Source: Faecalicatena fissicatena (GTDB lineage Bacteria > Bacillota > Clostridia > Lachnospirales > Lachnospiraceae). From it: a DNA stretch of 64,000 nucleotides. The position numbers were made by a program, and so were the translations under genes. The DNA is taken from the NCBI GenBank assembly GCA_001028025.1, contig LDAQ01000055.1, positions 3,564 through 67,563 on the forward strand. Reading direction: 5' to 3'. Shown one piece after another: positions 51,955-61,001 of the stretch. Each line of letters opens with the position of its first letter. The stretch's first letter is position 1. The notes beneath the pieces were generated by a model. The model ran no database searches and was not told the DNA's origin. It saw nothing but the letters and a program-made list of their open reading frames with translations.

Positions 51955-52230
51955 TTGAGCAATAGAAAGATACCGATGCGCAAATGCGTTGGCTGCGGCG
52001 AGATGAAGCCGAAAAAAGAGATGCTGCGCGTTCTGCGGACTACAGAAGAGGAATTTGTACTTGATGCTACCGGTAAAAAGAACGGGCGCGGAGCCTATCT
52101 GTGCTGCTCGAATGAATGTTTTCAGAAAGCAGTAAAGAATAAAGGACTTGAGCGTTCTTTTAAGCAGGCAATTCCTGCGGAAGTATATGAGCGCCTGGAA
52201 AAGGAGATGAATGAGATTGATACAAAGTAA
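51955..52230 (+). CDS. ylxR: YlxR family RNA-binding protein (RnpM)
   Basis: A 91-residue protein beginning at TTG (51955), with GAGAGGTGG just before. It carries the YlxR motif RKCVGCGEMKPKKEMLRV and GRGAYLC, with paired Cys. B. subtilis YlxR (RnpM) binds RNase P RNA and modulates its activity. It overlaps the next gene by 20 bases. Confidence 0.9.
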   Translation: MSNRKIPMRKCVGCGEMKPKKEMLRVLRTTEEEFVLDATGKKNGRGAYLCCSNECFQKAVKNKGLERSFKQAIPAEVYERLEKEMNEIDTK

Positions 52231-52540
52231 AGTCTTATCTCTTGTCGGGCTTGCTACAAAGGCAGGGAAGACAGTGAGCGGAGAATTCATGACTGAAAAG
52301 GAAGTAAAGTCAGGAAGAGCCGCACTTGTGATTGTCGCTGACGATGCATCAGATAATACGAAAAAGAAATTTCGTGATATGTGTGAATTTTACAAGGTTC
52401 CAATTTATTTTTATAGAGATAAAGATACCTTAGGGCATGCAATGGGAAAAGAATTCCGTGCATCTCTGGCGATATTGGACGAAGGATTTGCAAAAGGAAT
52501 TCGAAAACATTTGGAAACGAAAGACAATACAATTGCATAA
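52211..52540 (+). CDS. Ribosomal L7Ae-family RNA-binding protein (YlxQ-like)
   Basis: A 109-residue protein of the L7Ae/L30e/S12e/Gadd45 fold (LSLVGLATKAGKTVSGEFMTEK; LVIVADDASDNTKKKF). Members bind kink-turn RNA. It lies between ylxR and infB, the fixed place of ylxQ in Firmicutes. Confidence 0.9.
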   Translation: MRLIQSKVLSLVGLATKAGKTVSGEFMTEKEVKSGRAALVIVADDASDNTKKKFRDMCEFYKVPIYFYRDKDTLGHAMGKEFRASLAILDEGFAKGIRKHLETKDNTIA

Positions 52541-52555
52541 GGGAGGTAGTTGAAT

Positions 52556-55540
52556 ATGACAAAAATGAGAGTACATGAACTGGCCAGGGAGCTGGGAATG
52601 GACAATAAAGAACTGATGGATATGCTGGAAAAGAAGAATGTAGAGGTGAAGACCCATATGAGTTCTCTGGAAGACGATGTAGTAAATGACATCAGAAAAA
52701 ATTCAAAGAAAGGCCAGGATTCAGGAAAATCCGTTGAAGCCGAAAAACAGGCTGACGTAAAACCGGCAGAAGAAGCACCTAAAAAGAAGAATATCGTGCA
52801 GGTGTTCCGCCCGCAGAATTCAAAGAGCGGCGGCCGTATGCAGCAGGGAAACCGCCAGGGGCAGCGTCCTCAGGGAAGTAACCAGGGGCAACGCCCGGGA
52901 GGTACCACACAGGGCCAGCGTCCACAGGGAGGACAGCGCCCGGCAGGTAGTGCACCAGCACAGCGTCCGGCAGGTACATCGCCAGCACAGCGCCCGACAG
53001 GTACCGCACCGGCACAGCGTCCAGCAGGTACATCACCAGCACAGCGTCCGTCAGGAACCACACCGGTACAGCGTCCGTCAGGAAACGCTCCTGTACAGCG
53101 TCCTATAGGAAATGCACAGGGTCAGCGTCCAGCAGGAAATGCACAGGGCCAGCGTCCAGCCGGAGGTGCACCAGTACAGCGCTCAGCGGGTAATACACAG
53201 GGTCAGCGTCCACAGGGAGGCCAGCGCCAGCCGTATCAGGGAGGCCAGCGTCCGCCGTATCAGGGAGGTCAGCGCCAGCCATATCAGGGCGGCCAGAGAA
53301 ATTCCGTATCTTCACAGGAGACAAGGCAGAATGGAGGCAATTCCTCCGATCAGAGAAATAACGGTTATCAGAATCAGAGATATAACAATAATAATAATAA
53401 TAGAGGACAGCGTCCGGCCGGCGGCCAGGGCGGAAACTTCGGCAGAAATCAGAATGGTGAAAGAAGTTATAACAATCAGGGCGGTGACAGAAACTACGGC
53501 GGCCAGGGTGGAAGAAATGCAGGAGGCGGCCAGCGAACCGGCAATGGTCCGTCCAGAGGAACAGAGCGCCGTGATGGCAGAAGAGATGACAGAGATACAG
53601 CTTCAACACCATTAGTAGAACAGCAGAAGGTTCAGAGGAATAAAGCAAAAGATAAAGAGAAAGACTATAAGAAAAAAGAATACAGAGACGGAGACTTTGA
53701 CAGCAAGAACAAAAAAGGTAAACGCCAGAAACCGGCAGTGGAGGTTGCTAAGCCGCAGCCGAAACAGGTCGAGAAAAAGGAAGAGATCAAACAGATCATT
53801 ATTCCGGAAGTTCTGACAATCAAAGAACTCGCAGATAAGATGAAAATCGTACCTGCTACCATTATCAAAAAACTTTTCCTTCAGGGCAAAGTTGTTACGG
53901 TGAACCAGGAAGTAGATTATGAAACAGCAGAAGAAATCGCAATGGAATTTGATGTTCTCTGCGAAAAAGAAGAAGTAATTGATGTAATCGAAGAACTTCT
54001 GAAAGAAGATGAAGAAGATGAAAGCGCTATGGTAAAACGTCCGCCGGTAGTATGTGTTATGGGCCATGTTGACCACGGTAAGACTTCACTTCTGGATGCA
54101 ATCCGCCATACGAATGTAATCGGCCGTGAGGCAGGCGGAATTACGCAGCACATTGGTGCATATATCGTAGAAGCGAATGGTGAAAAAATCACATTCCTGG
54201 ATACTCCTGGACATGAAGCGTTCACCGCCATGCGTATGCGCGGAGCTAATTCTACAGATATTGCGATTCTGGTAGTAGCTGCTGATGATGGTGTGATGCC
54301 GCAGACCGTGGAGGCAATTAACCATGCAAAAGCAGCGGGCATTGAGATTATTGTTGCTATCAACAAGATTGATAAGCCAAGCGCAAACATTGACAGAGTA
54401 AAACAGGAACTGGCAGAATATGAACTGATTCCTGAGGACTGGGGCGGAAGCACCATCTTCGTACCGGTATCTGCCCACACAAAAGAAGGTATTACAGATC
54501 TGCTGGAGATGATTCTTCTGACAGCAGAGGTAATGGAACTTAAGGCAAATCCAGATCGTTTTGCAAGAGGTCTTGTTATTGAAGCAGAGCTGGATAAAGG
54601 GAAAGGTTCCGTTGCTACCGTTCTTGTACAGAAAGGTACTCTCCGCGTAGGAGATGCCATCGCAGCAGGTTCTGCGCACGGCAAGGTGAGAGCCATGATG
54701 GATGACAAGGGCCGCAGAGTAAAAGAAGCGGGACCGTCACAGCCGGTTGAGATACTTGGTCTCAATGATGTACCGAATGCAGGTGAAGTATTCGTGGGAT
54801 GTGAGACCGAAAAAGAGGCCAGAAACTTTGCGGATACATTCATTTCTCAGAACAGAGTAAAGATGCTGGATGATACCAAGGCTAAGATGTCACTGGATGA
54901 TTTGTTTACGCAGATCAAAGAGGGAAATCTGAAAGAACTGAATATTGTTGTAAAAGCAGACGTACAGGGTTCTGTAGAAGCTTTGAAGCAGAGCCTTCTG
55001 AAGCTGTCCAATGATGAAGTTGTTATAAAAATCATCCACGGCGGTGTAGGTGCAATCAACGAGTCTGACGTAATACTGTCTTCCGCATCCAATGCAATTA
55101 TTATTGGATTCAACGTAAGGCCGGATGCTACCGCAAAAGAGATCGCAGACCGTGAAGGTGTGGATCTGAGACTGTACAGAGTCATATACAATGCAATAGA
55201 GGATGTGGAAGCTGCCATGAAGGGTATGCTGGATCCGATTTTCGAGGAGAAAGTGCTCGGCCATGCGGAAGTACGTCAAACTTTCAAGGCTTCCGGCATC
55301 GGTACAATTGCAGGTTCCTATGTACTGGACGGAACCTTTGAGAGAAACTGTTCTGTGCGTCTGACCCGCGATGGTATCGTAATATTCGATGGACCTCTGG
55401 CATCCCTGAAGCGTTTTAAAGATGACGTGAAGGAAGTAAGAACAGGTTACGAGTGCGGTTTTGTATTCGAGAACTTTAATGATATTAAGGAAGGCGATCT
55501 TGTAGAAGCGTACAAGATGGTAGAAATAGAAAGAAAATAG
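52556..55540 (+). CDS. infB: Translation initiation factor IF-2
   Basis: A 994-residue GTPase that places initiator tRNA on the 30S subunit. ATG at 52556 has GGGAGG nine bases upstream; TTG at 52550 is too close. The N-terminal IF2 domain (MRVHELARELGMDNKELMD) is followed by a low-complexity stretch of about 280 residues rich in Gln, Arg, Pro and Gly (AQRPAGTxP-type repeats, then QGGQRQPYQGGQ and Asn-rich parts). A second IF2N domain (IKELADKMKIVPATIIKKLF) leads into the G domain, with GHVDHGKTS near 503, DTPGH and NKIDK near 603. The linker is longer than in most bacteria. Confidence 0.95.
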   Translation: MTKMRVHELARELGMDNKELMDMLEKKNVEVKTHMSSLEDDVVNDIRKNSKKGQDSGKSVEAEKQADVKPAEEAPKKKNIVQVFRPQNSKSGGRMQQGNRQGQRPQGSNQGQRPGGTTQGQRPQGGQRPAGSAPAQRPAGTSPAQRPTGTAPAQRPAGTSPAQRPSGTTPVQRPSGNAPVQRPIGNAQGQRPAGNAQGQRPAGGAPVQRSAGNTQGQRPQGGQRQPYQGGQRPPYQGGQRQPYQGGQRNSVSSQETRQNGGNSSDQRNNGYQNQRYNNNNNNRGQRPAGGQGGNFGRNQNGERSYNNQGGDRNYGGQGGRNAGGGQRTGNGPSRGTERRDGRRDDRDTASTPLVEQQKVQRNKAKDKEKDYKKKEYRDGDFDSKNKKGKRQKPAVEVAKPQPKQVEKKEEIKQIIIPEVLTIKELADKMKIVPATIIKKLFLQGKVVTVNQEVDYETAEEIAMEFDVLCEKEEVIDVIEELLKEDEEDESAMVKRPPVVCVMGHVDHGKTSLLDAIRHTNVIGREAGGITQHIGAYIVEANGEKITFLDTPGHEAFTAMRMRGANSTDIAILVVAADDGVMPQTVEAINHAKAAGIEIIVAINKIDKPSANIDRVKQELAEYELIPEDWGGSTIFVPVSAHTKEGITDLLEMILLTAEVMELKANPDRFARGLVIEAELDKGKGSVATVLVQKGTLRVGDAIAAGSAHGKVRAMMDDKGRRVKEAGPSQPVEILGLNDVPNAGEVFVGCETEKEARNFADTFISQNRVKMLDDTKAKMSLDDLFTQIKEGNLKELNIVVKADVQGSVEALKQSLLKLSNDEVVIKIIHGGVGAINESDVILSSASNAIIIGFNVRPDATAKEIADREGVDLRLYRVIYNAIEDVEAAMKGMLDPIFEEKVLGHAEVRQTFKASGIGTIAGSYVLDGTFERNCSVRLTRDGIVIFDGPLASLKRFKDDVKEVRTGYECGFVFENFNDIKEGDLVEAYKMVEIERK
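52840..53310 (+). repeat. Degenerate 30-bp repeat array in infB
   Basis: Successive units coding for ten-residue blocks of the type AQRPAGTSPA, with GCACAGCGTCC or GGCCAGCGTCC cores, run from about 52840 to 53210. Units for YQGGQRQP follow to about 53310. Copies vary at synonymous and nonsynonymous sites. Such arrays change length by slippage or recombination. Confidence 0.8.
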
Positions 55541-55578
55541 AACCGTAGATTTTACAGCGGTTATGTGAAGGAGCAGTT

Positions 55579-55950
55579 ATGAGAAAAAACAGCATTAAGA
55601 ATACACGGATTAATACAGAAGTCCAGCGTGAGCTGAGCAACATACTGCGGGGAGGTATCAAGGATCCGCGCGTGGCACCGATGACTTCCGTTGTGGCAGT
55701 AGAAGTGGCTCCTGACCTGAAAACCTGTAAAGCATATATCAGTGTGCTGGGAGACAAGAAGGCACAGGAGGATACAATCAAAGGACTCCAGAGCGCCGAA
55801 GGCTACATCAGGCGTGAACTGGCGCGCACAATCAATATGAGAAATACTCCGGAGATCCGTTTTATTATGGATCAGTCTATTGAGTACGGAGTAAACATGA
55901 GCAAAAAGATTGATGAGCTGACCAGAGATTTGAAAGACGAGGCTGAGTAA
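55579..55950 (+). CDS. rbfA: Ribosome-binding factor A
   Basis: A 123-residue KH-like protein for 16S rRNA 5' end maturation and cold adaptation. Conserved segments: NTRINTEVQRELSNILRGGI, VAPMTSVVAVEVAPDLKTCK and IRFIMDQSIEYG. Its stop codon is one base before the nrnA start. Confidence 0.95.
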   Translation: MRKNSIKNTRINTEVQRELSNILRGGIKDPRVAPMTSVVAVEVAPDLKTCKAYISVLGDKKAQEDTIKGLQSAEGYIRRELARTINMRNTPEIRFIMDQSIEYGVNMSKKIDELTRDLKDEAE

Positions 55951-55951
55951 T

Positions 55952-56989
55952 ATGGAGAAACAATCTTCCGCAGCTGACTGCGGACCCACCCGCGGGGCAT
56001 GCGTTATGGGGTGCCCGGAGGGGATAAATTTATCGGAAGTTCTGGCAGGAAAACAATCTGCCGCGCTGGGCGGACATATCCGTCCGGACGGAGACTGTGT
56101 TGGTTCCTGCATGGGGCTGTACATGTACCTCAGGGAGCAGTATCCTAATATGGAGATTGATGTATATCTGGAGGAGATTCCGGATGCATTCCGTATGATT
56201 CAAAGGACGGATGAGGCAAAAAATTATATTCCGGATGGAAAGCAGTATGATCTGTTTATCTGTCTGGACTGCGGAGACGAAAGGCGTCTCGGCTTTTCCT
56301 CGCCTCTGTTTCAGAATGCAAAGCAGACGCTGTGCATTGATCATCATGTGAGCAACGATGCATTTGCAGATATTAACTATATAATACCGGATGCAAGTTC
56401 CACATCTGAGCTTGTATTTGGCCTTCTTGAGAAGGCAAAGATAAGCAGATCTGCGGCAGAAGCACTCTACATGGGAATCGCTCATGACACCGGTGTGTTT
56501 CAGTATTCCTGTACCTCACCGGAGACGATGGAGGCCGCTGCAGAACTTCTGCGAAAAGGAATTAATGGGAACGATATTATTGAAAAGACATTCTATGAAA
56601 AGACCTATATACAGAATCAGATCCTGGGCAGAGCCCTTTTGGAGAGTATTCTGATTCTGGAGAAAAGGTGTATTGTATCCGCCGTTAGCAAAAGTGAAAT
56701 GGAGTTTTATGAGGCAAAACCAAGTGATCTGGAAGGTATTGTCAGTCAGATGAAGCTGACCCAGGGAACCGAAGTGGCGTTTTTTATGTATGAATTAGAA
56801 ACGCAGCACTTTAAAGTGAGTCTGCGCTCCAAGGGACGGGTGGATGTAAGTGTGATTGCCCAATATTTTGGCGGCGGCGGCCATGCAAGAGCGGCAGGAT
56901 TCAGCATGAAAGGTACTTACCATGATGTGATCAACAATGTCAGCGCCCGGATTGCACTTCAGCTGGATCAGGAAGAAATGCAGGTATAA
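55952..56989 (+). CDS. nrnA: DHH/DHHA1 phosphoesterase (NrnA-like) with repeat-derived N-terminus
   Basis: A 345-residue bifunctional oligoribonuclease and pAp or cyclic-dinucleotide phosphatase. Metal motifs are GHIRPDGD (41-48), CLDCGDERR, DHHVSND with the name-giving DHH, and the DHHA1 motif GGGGHARAAGF. Residues of about 5-24 (SSAADCGPTRGACVMGCPEG) do not fit the family. They are encoded by an inverted copy of the intergenic double-hairpin repeat (55964-56026). Normal NrnA sequence resumes at INLSEVLAGKQSAALGG. The gene lies between rbfA and truB, as is usual, and the reading frame is intact, so the enzyme is probably functional. Confidence 0.9.
   Translation: MEKQSSAADCGPTRGACVMGCPEGINLSEVLAGKQSAALGGHIRPDGDCVGSCMGLYMYLREQYPNMEIDVYLEEIPDAFRMIQRTDEAKNYIPDGKQYDLFICLDCGDERRLGFSSPLFQNAKQTLCIDHHVSNDAFADINYIIPDASSTSELVFGLLEKAKISRSAAEALYMGIAHDTGVFQYSCTSPETMEAAAELLRKGINGNDIIEKTFYEKTYIQNQILGRALLESILILEKRCIVSAVSKSEMEFYEAKPSDLEGIVSQMKLTQGTEVAFFMYELETQHFKVSLRSKGRVDVSVIAQYFGGGGHARAAGFSMKGTYHDVINNVSARIALQLDQEEMQV
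55964..56026 (-). repeat. Copy 5 of the double-hairpin repeat, inside nrnA
   Basis: On the minus strand the order is TATCCCC, GGGCACCCC, ATAAC, CATGCCCCGCGGGTGGG, then a TCCGCAG-loop-CTGCGGA stem. It aligns with the repeats at 20515-20640 and 38133-38257. It adds about 21 codons in frame at the start of nrnA. Confidence 0.75.
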
Positions 56990-56995
56990 CAGTCT

Positions 56996-57916
56996 ATGAT
57001 AAATGGAATCATTAATGTTTATAAAGAAAAAGGATATACATCCCATGATGTAGTTGCAAAACTCAGAGGAATCGTGGGCCAGAAAAAAATCGGACATACG
57101 GGAACTCTGGATCCGGATGCGGAAGGGGTTCTTCCGGTCTGTCTGGGGAGGGCAACCAAACTCTGTGATATGCTGACGGATAAAAATAAGACTTATGAGG
57201 CTGTACTGTTGTTTGGAAAAACAACAGATACGCAGGACATCACAGGGAAAGTGCTGGAAGAATGGGACATATCGTTTCTGACAGAAGAAAAAGTCAAAGA
57301 TTGTATACAGGGGTACATCGGGGAATATGAACAGCTTCCGCCGATGTATTCTGCAGTGAAAGTAAATGGCAGAAAGTTATATGAGCTTGCACGGGAGGGC
57401 ATCGAAGTAGAACGGAAAAAAAGAAAAGTCCGGATCTTTGATATTAAGATAAGCAAAATAGATCTTCCGCGTGTACATATGGAAGTCAAGTGTTCAAAAG
57501 GAACCTACATTCGTACACTATGCCATGATATTGGCCTGGAGACAGGTACAGGAGCCTGTATGGAAGCTCTGAAGAGGACAAAGGTGAGCTGCTTTGAAGC
57601 AGGGGACAGCCTGAAGCTATCCCAAATAGAGGAGTATAAAAATACAGGGAAGCTGATGGATTATGTTATACCAATAGACGCCATGTTTTCAGAACTGCCG
57701 GAAATGCTGGTTGCCCGGGAACATGCAGCACTGGCTTATAATGGAAATCCGCTGCGGCAGGAACACATGACAAAAGAGAAATCTTTCGGGGATGGACAAG
57801 CCGTGAGGGTATATGATGAAAAGAAGCAGTTTATAGGAATTTACCATTACCTCGCAGAGAAACAGGAATACCGTCTTGAGAAAATGTTTTTTGTATCAGG
57901 AGAAGAACAGACCTGA
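56996..57916 (+). CDS. truB: tRNA pseudouridine(55) synthase
   Basis: A 306-residue enzyme that isomerises U55 in the T-loop of tRNAs. Catalytic motif KIGHTGTLDPDAEGVLPVCLG (Asp near 41) and the TruB segments GKTTDTQDITG and YSAVKVNGRKLYELAREG are present. It starts seven bases after nrnA. Confidence 0.95.
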   Translation: MINGIINVYKEKGYTSHDVVAKLRGIVGQKKIGHTGTLDPDAEGVLPVCLGRATKLCDMLTDKNKTYEAVLLFGKTTDTQDITGKVLEEWDISFLTEEKVKDCIQGYIGEYEQLPPMYSAVKVNGRKLYELAREGIEVERKKRKVRIFDIKISKIDLPRVHMEVKCSKGTYIRTLCHDIGLETGTGACMEALKRTKVSCFEAGDSLKLSQIEEYKNTGKLMDYVIPIDAMFSELPEMLVAREHAALAYNGNPLRQEHMTKEKSFGDGQAVRVYDEKKQFIGIYHYLAEKQEYRLEKMFFVSGEEQT

Positions 57917-57951
57917 AGATGCAGGTGATAAGCAGGATTATGGGGAAAAGC

Positions 57952-58863
57952 ATGCAGTATTATACAGATATTAATTCTTATCAGGGAACTGAGAGCACAG
58001 CCATTACTTTGGGCAAGTTTGACAGCCTTCACAGGGGACACCAGAAATTGATCAGCAGAGTAAGAGACAGTGCAGAGAAGGAAAAGCTAAAAAGCATTGT
58101 ATTTGCATTTGACATGAAGAGAGATACACTGCTCACAAACAGGGAGCGCAGGCAGCATCTGAAACAGCAGGTGGACTGTATGATAGAGTGCCCCTTTACA
58201 AAGGAAATCAGGGAGATGGAAGCGGAGACATTCATTGAAGAAGTACTGGTGAATACGCTGCACGCCTCCCATATTGTAGTGGGAACAGATTTTGGATTCG
58301 GACACGGCAAACGGGGAGATGCCGGTATGCTCGCAGAGTATGCCGAAAAGTACAATTATCAGCTGGATGTTGTGGAAAAAGAGTTATACAATGGCAGGGA
58401 AATCAGCAGCACATATGTGCGGGAAGCTCTGGAAGCAGGCGATGTAAAACTGGCGAACCAGCTCCTTGGATATCCTTATCACATGTCGGGGCTTGTGGAG
58501 CACGGCCGCCGTCTGGGGCGCACCCTGGGGTTCCCGACAATGAATATCACACCCGCAGAGCGGAAGATTGTGCCAAGATTTGGTGTATATACCTGTGGCA
58601 TACAGGTAGACGGCGTAAACTATCATGGAATCGGAAATGTGGGAATTAAACCGACAGTGACAGACGAACCGAGATTGCTGACCGAGGTATTTGTTTTCGG
58701 TTTTAAAGGCGATGCTTATGGAAAAGAGATCAGGGTAAAGTTCTGTTCTTTTGTGCGCCCGGAAACAAAATTTTGTTCTGTGGAAGAGCTGAAAAAGCAG
58801 GTGGACCGGGATATCGAATCCGGAAAGGAATATTTCCTCCGTGAGGAATGTGTGAGAATCTAA
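57952..58863 (+). CDS. ribF: Bifunctional riboflavin kinase/FAD synthetase
   Basis: About 303 residues. The N-terminal FAD synthetase domain has LGKFDSLHRGHQKLI and GTDFGFGHGKRGD. The C-terminal riboflavin kinase domain has HGRRLGRTLGFPTMNI and GVYTCGIQV. It makes FMN and FAD from riboflavin. The start is uncertain: ATG at 57952 follows GGGGAAAAG, while in-frame ATGs at 57919 and 57940 would extend it. It ends the rimP-infB gene block. Confidence 0.92.
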   Translation: MQYYTDINSYQGTESTAITLGKFDSLHRGHQKLISRVRDSAEKEKLKSIVFAFDMKRDTLLTNRERRQHLKQQVDCMIECPFTKEIREMEAETFIEEVLVNTLHASHIVVGTDFGFGHGKRGDAGMLAEYAEKYNYQLDVVEKELYNGREISSTYVREALEAGDVKLANQLLGYPYHMSGLVEHGRRLGRTLGFPTMNITPAERKIVPRFGVYTCGIQVDGVNYHGIGNVGIKPTVTDEPRLLTEVFVFGFKGDAYGKEIRVKFCSFVRPETKFCSVEELKKQVDRDIESGKEYFLREECVRI

Positions 58864-58886
58864 AGAAAGAGATTAGGTAAATACAA

Positions 58887-60539
58887 ATGAGTATAACGAC
58901 AATATTTCTGCTTCTGGGAGGACTGGGATTATTCCTGTTCGGAATGAAAATGATGAGTGACGGGCTGGAGCAGGTTGCAGGAGCCCGGATGAGATCCATC
59001 CTGGAGTTCTTCACACAGAACAGGTTTGTGGGGATGCTGGTCGGTATTCTGTTCACGGCGGTGGTACAGTCATCCAGTGCGACAACAGTCATGGTAGTAA
59101 GCTTTGTAAATTCAGGACTTATGAACCTCTTTCAGGCCGCAGGGGTAATCCTCGGTGCCAATATCGGTACAACAGTAACCGGACAGTTAATTGCTTTTAA
59201 TCTTTCAGACATTGCACCACTCTTTGTCATCACGGGTGTTGTTATGTTTATGTTCAGCAAAAAGCAGAATGTCAGGAAGATCGGCGGGGTGATCCTGGGA
59301 TTTGGTATTCTGTTTATGGGACTTAGTACCATGGGAGATGCCATGTCTTCCCTGCGGGAATCACCGCATGTCGTAGAGTTGCTCAAATCGCTGAGCAATC
59401 CGTTTGCGGCAATTCTGGTTGGATTTGCCATAACGGCAATTCTGCAAAGCTCCTCGGCTACCGTGGGGATTGTGATCCTGTTGGCGTCCCAGGGATTTCT
59501 CCATTTTACAATCTGCTTTTTCCTGATTCTGGGCTGTAATATGGGATCATGCGTTTCAGCGCTTCTCGCGAGCCTGGGTGGTAAAAAAGATGCAAAAAGA
59601 GCAGCGTGGATCCACTTCTTATTTAATATTATAGGGTCCGTGTTTATCTTTATAGTGCTGATGTTTGCGCTGGAGCCTATTGCAGATGCCATCATGAAGG
59701 TGTCCGGAGGTAATATGGGCAGAGCGGTTGCAAATGCCCACACATTGATTAAAATATGTGAGGTTATCATCCTCTTCCCATTTATGAAATGGGTGGTAAA
59801 GGCAACTTATGTTATTATACCGGGGAGAGATGCTTCGCCAGATGATGAGTATGAACTGAAATATATCGGAAACAGTACAATGATTACGCCTACGACGGCG
59901 GTTATTGAGGGGATTCGTGAGCTGGAGCATATGGGCGGACTGGCAATCGAAAATCTAAAAAGAGGGATGGATGCGCTCTGTACCCTGGATGAGAAAAAAA
60001 TTAAAGAAGTATACCGGCAGGAGGCTTATATAGATTATCTGAACCGGGAGATTACCGACTATCTGGTCAGGATCAACAGTATGGAGATTCCTACCGCGGA
60101 TGCAATGATGGTAGGCGGATTGTTTCATGTTGTGAATGATATAGAAAGGATCGGGGATCATGCGGAGAACTTTGCGGACTCCGCAAAAATGCGAATTGAC
60201 AGACACGTCGCATTCAGTGAGAAAGGAATCCGTCAGCTTCAGGATATGATGGATCTTGTGGAAAAGACGCTGGTGTATTCGCTTGAAATGTTCTCCAACC
60301 GCAGCCAGGAACATATGAAAGAGGTTATGGTGCTGGAGGATGAGGTGGATGAAAGAGAGAAGAAGCTTCAGAGAGCACACATAAAACGTCTGACAAAGGG
60401 CAAGTGTTCACCGGAAGCAGGCATGATTTTCTCCGATACTATATCCGGCCTGGAACGTGTGGCCGATCATGCGACCAATATCGCGTTTGCCATTCTGGAG
60501 CCGCAAAATACAGACGAGTCCGAGGACGAGGAAGAATAG
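58887..60539 (+). CDS. Na+/phosphate cotransporter family protein with PhoU-like domain
   Basis: A 550-residue membrane protein. Two inverted-repeat transport halves carry the family's QSSSATT/QSSSATV motifs (about 53-60 and 193-199), with eight or so helices to about 310. The cytoplasmic C-terminal region (about 340-530) is helical and PhoU-like, with the metal-binding pattern around NDIERIGDHAENFAD and the second GLERVADHATNIA. NptA/YjbB type, moving phosphate with sodium. Its substrate could also be another anion. Confidence 0.9.
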   Translation: MSITTIFLLLGGLGLFLFGMKMMSDGLEQVAGARMRSILEFFTQNRFVGMLVGILFTAVVQSSSATTVMVVSFVNSGLMNLFQAAGVILGANIGTTVTGQLIAFNLSDIAPLFVITGVVMFMFSKKQNVRKIGGVILGFGILFMGLSTMGDAMSSLRESPHVVELLKSLSNPFAAILVGFAITAILQSSSATVGIVILLASQGFLHFTICFFLILGCNMGSCVSALLASLGGKKDAKRAAWIHFLFNIIGSVFIFIVLMFALEPIADAIMKVSGGNMGRAVANAHTLIKICEVIILFPFMKWVVKATYVIIPGRDASPDDEYELKYIGNSTMITPTTAVIEGIRELEHMGGLAIENLKRGMDALCTLDEKKIKEVYRQEAYIDYLNREITDYLVRINSMEIPTADAMMVGGLFHVVNDIERIGDHAENFADSAKMRIDRHVAFSEKGIRQLQDMMDLVEKTLVYSLEMFSNRSQEHMKEVMVLEDEVDEREKKLQRAHIKRLTKGKCSPEAGMIFSDTISGLERVADHATNIAFAILEPQNTDESEDEEE

Positions 60540-60554
60540 TTGAAAAAGTACTGC

Positions 60555-60583
60555 TTTACATAAGAATTAACTTGTGATATACT
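60555..60583 (+). promoter_or_regulatory. rpsO promoter
   Basis: -35 TTTACA (60555-60560), 17-base spacer, extended -10 TGA-TATACT (60578-60583). Confidence 0.8.
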
Positions 60584-60599
60584 ATTTAAGTATGAATTT

Positions 60600-60660
60600 A
60601 GCCGGTGTTCGGTAATAGGATGACTCCAACCGTTACTTAATGCCAGGCGGTTTTATATAA
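60600..60660 (+). promoter_or_regulatory. Possible S15 autoregulatory leader
   Basis: The leader can pair GTAA...TTAC around GG...CC (about 60611-60636), or AACCG with CGGTT (60628-60653). Competing helices of this kind fit known S15 leaders, which bind S15 to block translation in several phyla. The exact class is not recognised here. Confidence 0.4.
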
Positions 60661-60685
60661 AGAAAATATAAGGAGGAAACGTAAG

Positions 60686-60952
60686 ATGATCGCAAAGGAC
60701 AAGAAACAGGCAATCATTGCAGAGTATGGCAGAAGTGAGGGAGACACAGGATCTCCGGAAGTACAGATCGCAATTCTTACAGCAAGAATCAACGAACTGA
60801 CAGACCACTTCAAAGCAAACCCGAAAGACCACCACTCAAGAAGAGGACTTCTTAAGATGGTAGGACAGAGACGTGGTCTGCTTGCATACCTGAAAAAGAC
60901 AGATATCGAGAGATACCGTACTTTGATCGAAAGACTTGGATTAAGAAAATAA
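60686..60952 (+). CDS. rpsO: 30S ribosomal protein S15
   Basis: An 88-residue helical protein binding the three-way junction of 16S rRNA. Conserved segments: GDTGSPEVQIAILTARINELT, HHSRRGLL and RRGLLAYLKK. Consensus AAGGAGG site. rpsO followed by pnp is the classical order; here they are 868 bases apart because of inserted repeat elements. Confidence 0.97.
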   Translation: MIAKDKKQAIIAEYGRSEGDTGSPEVQIAILTARINELTDHFKANPKDHHSRRGLLKMVGQRRGLLAYLKKTDIERYRTLIERLGLRK

Positions 60953-60964
60953 TTTCAAATCCGC

Positions 60965-60994
60965 AGGACCTTCCCGAGGGAGGGTTCTTTTTTT
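60965..60994 (+). terminator. rpsO terminator
   Basis: AGGACCTTCCC pairs with GGAGGGTTCT (with mismatches), followed by seven T residues. Confidence 0.85.
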
Positions 60995-61001
60995 AGTTTG
61001 G

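Noticed and set aside
53103..53648. Long open frames on both strands across the infB repeat region
   Set aside because: By-product of the GC-rich 30-bp repeats; the infB frame is continuous and functional.
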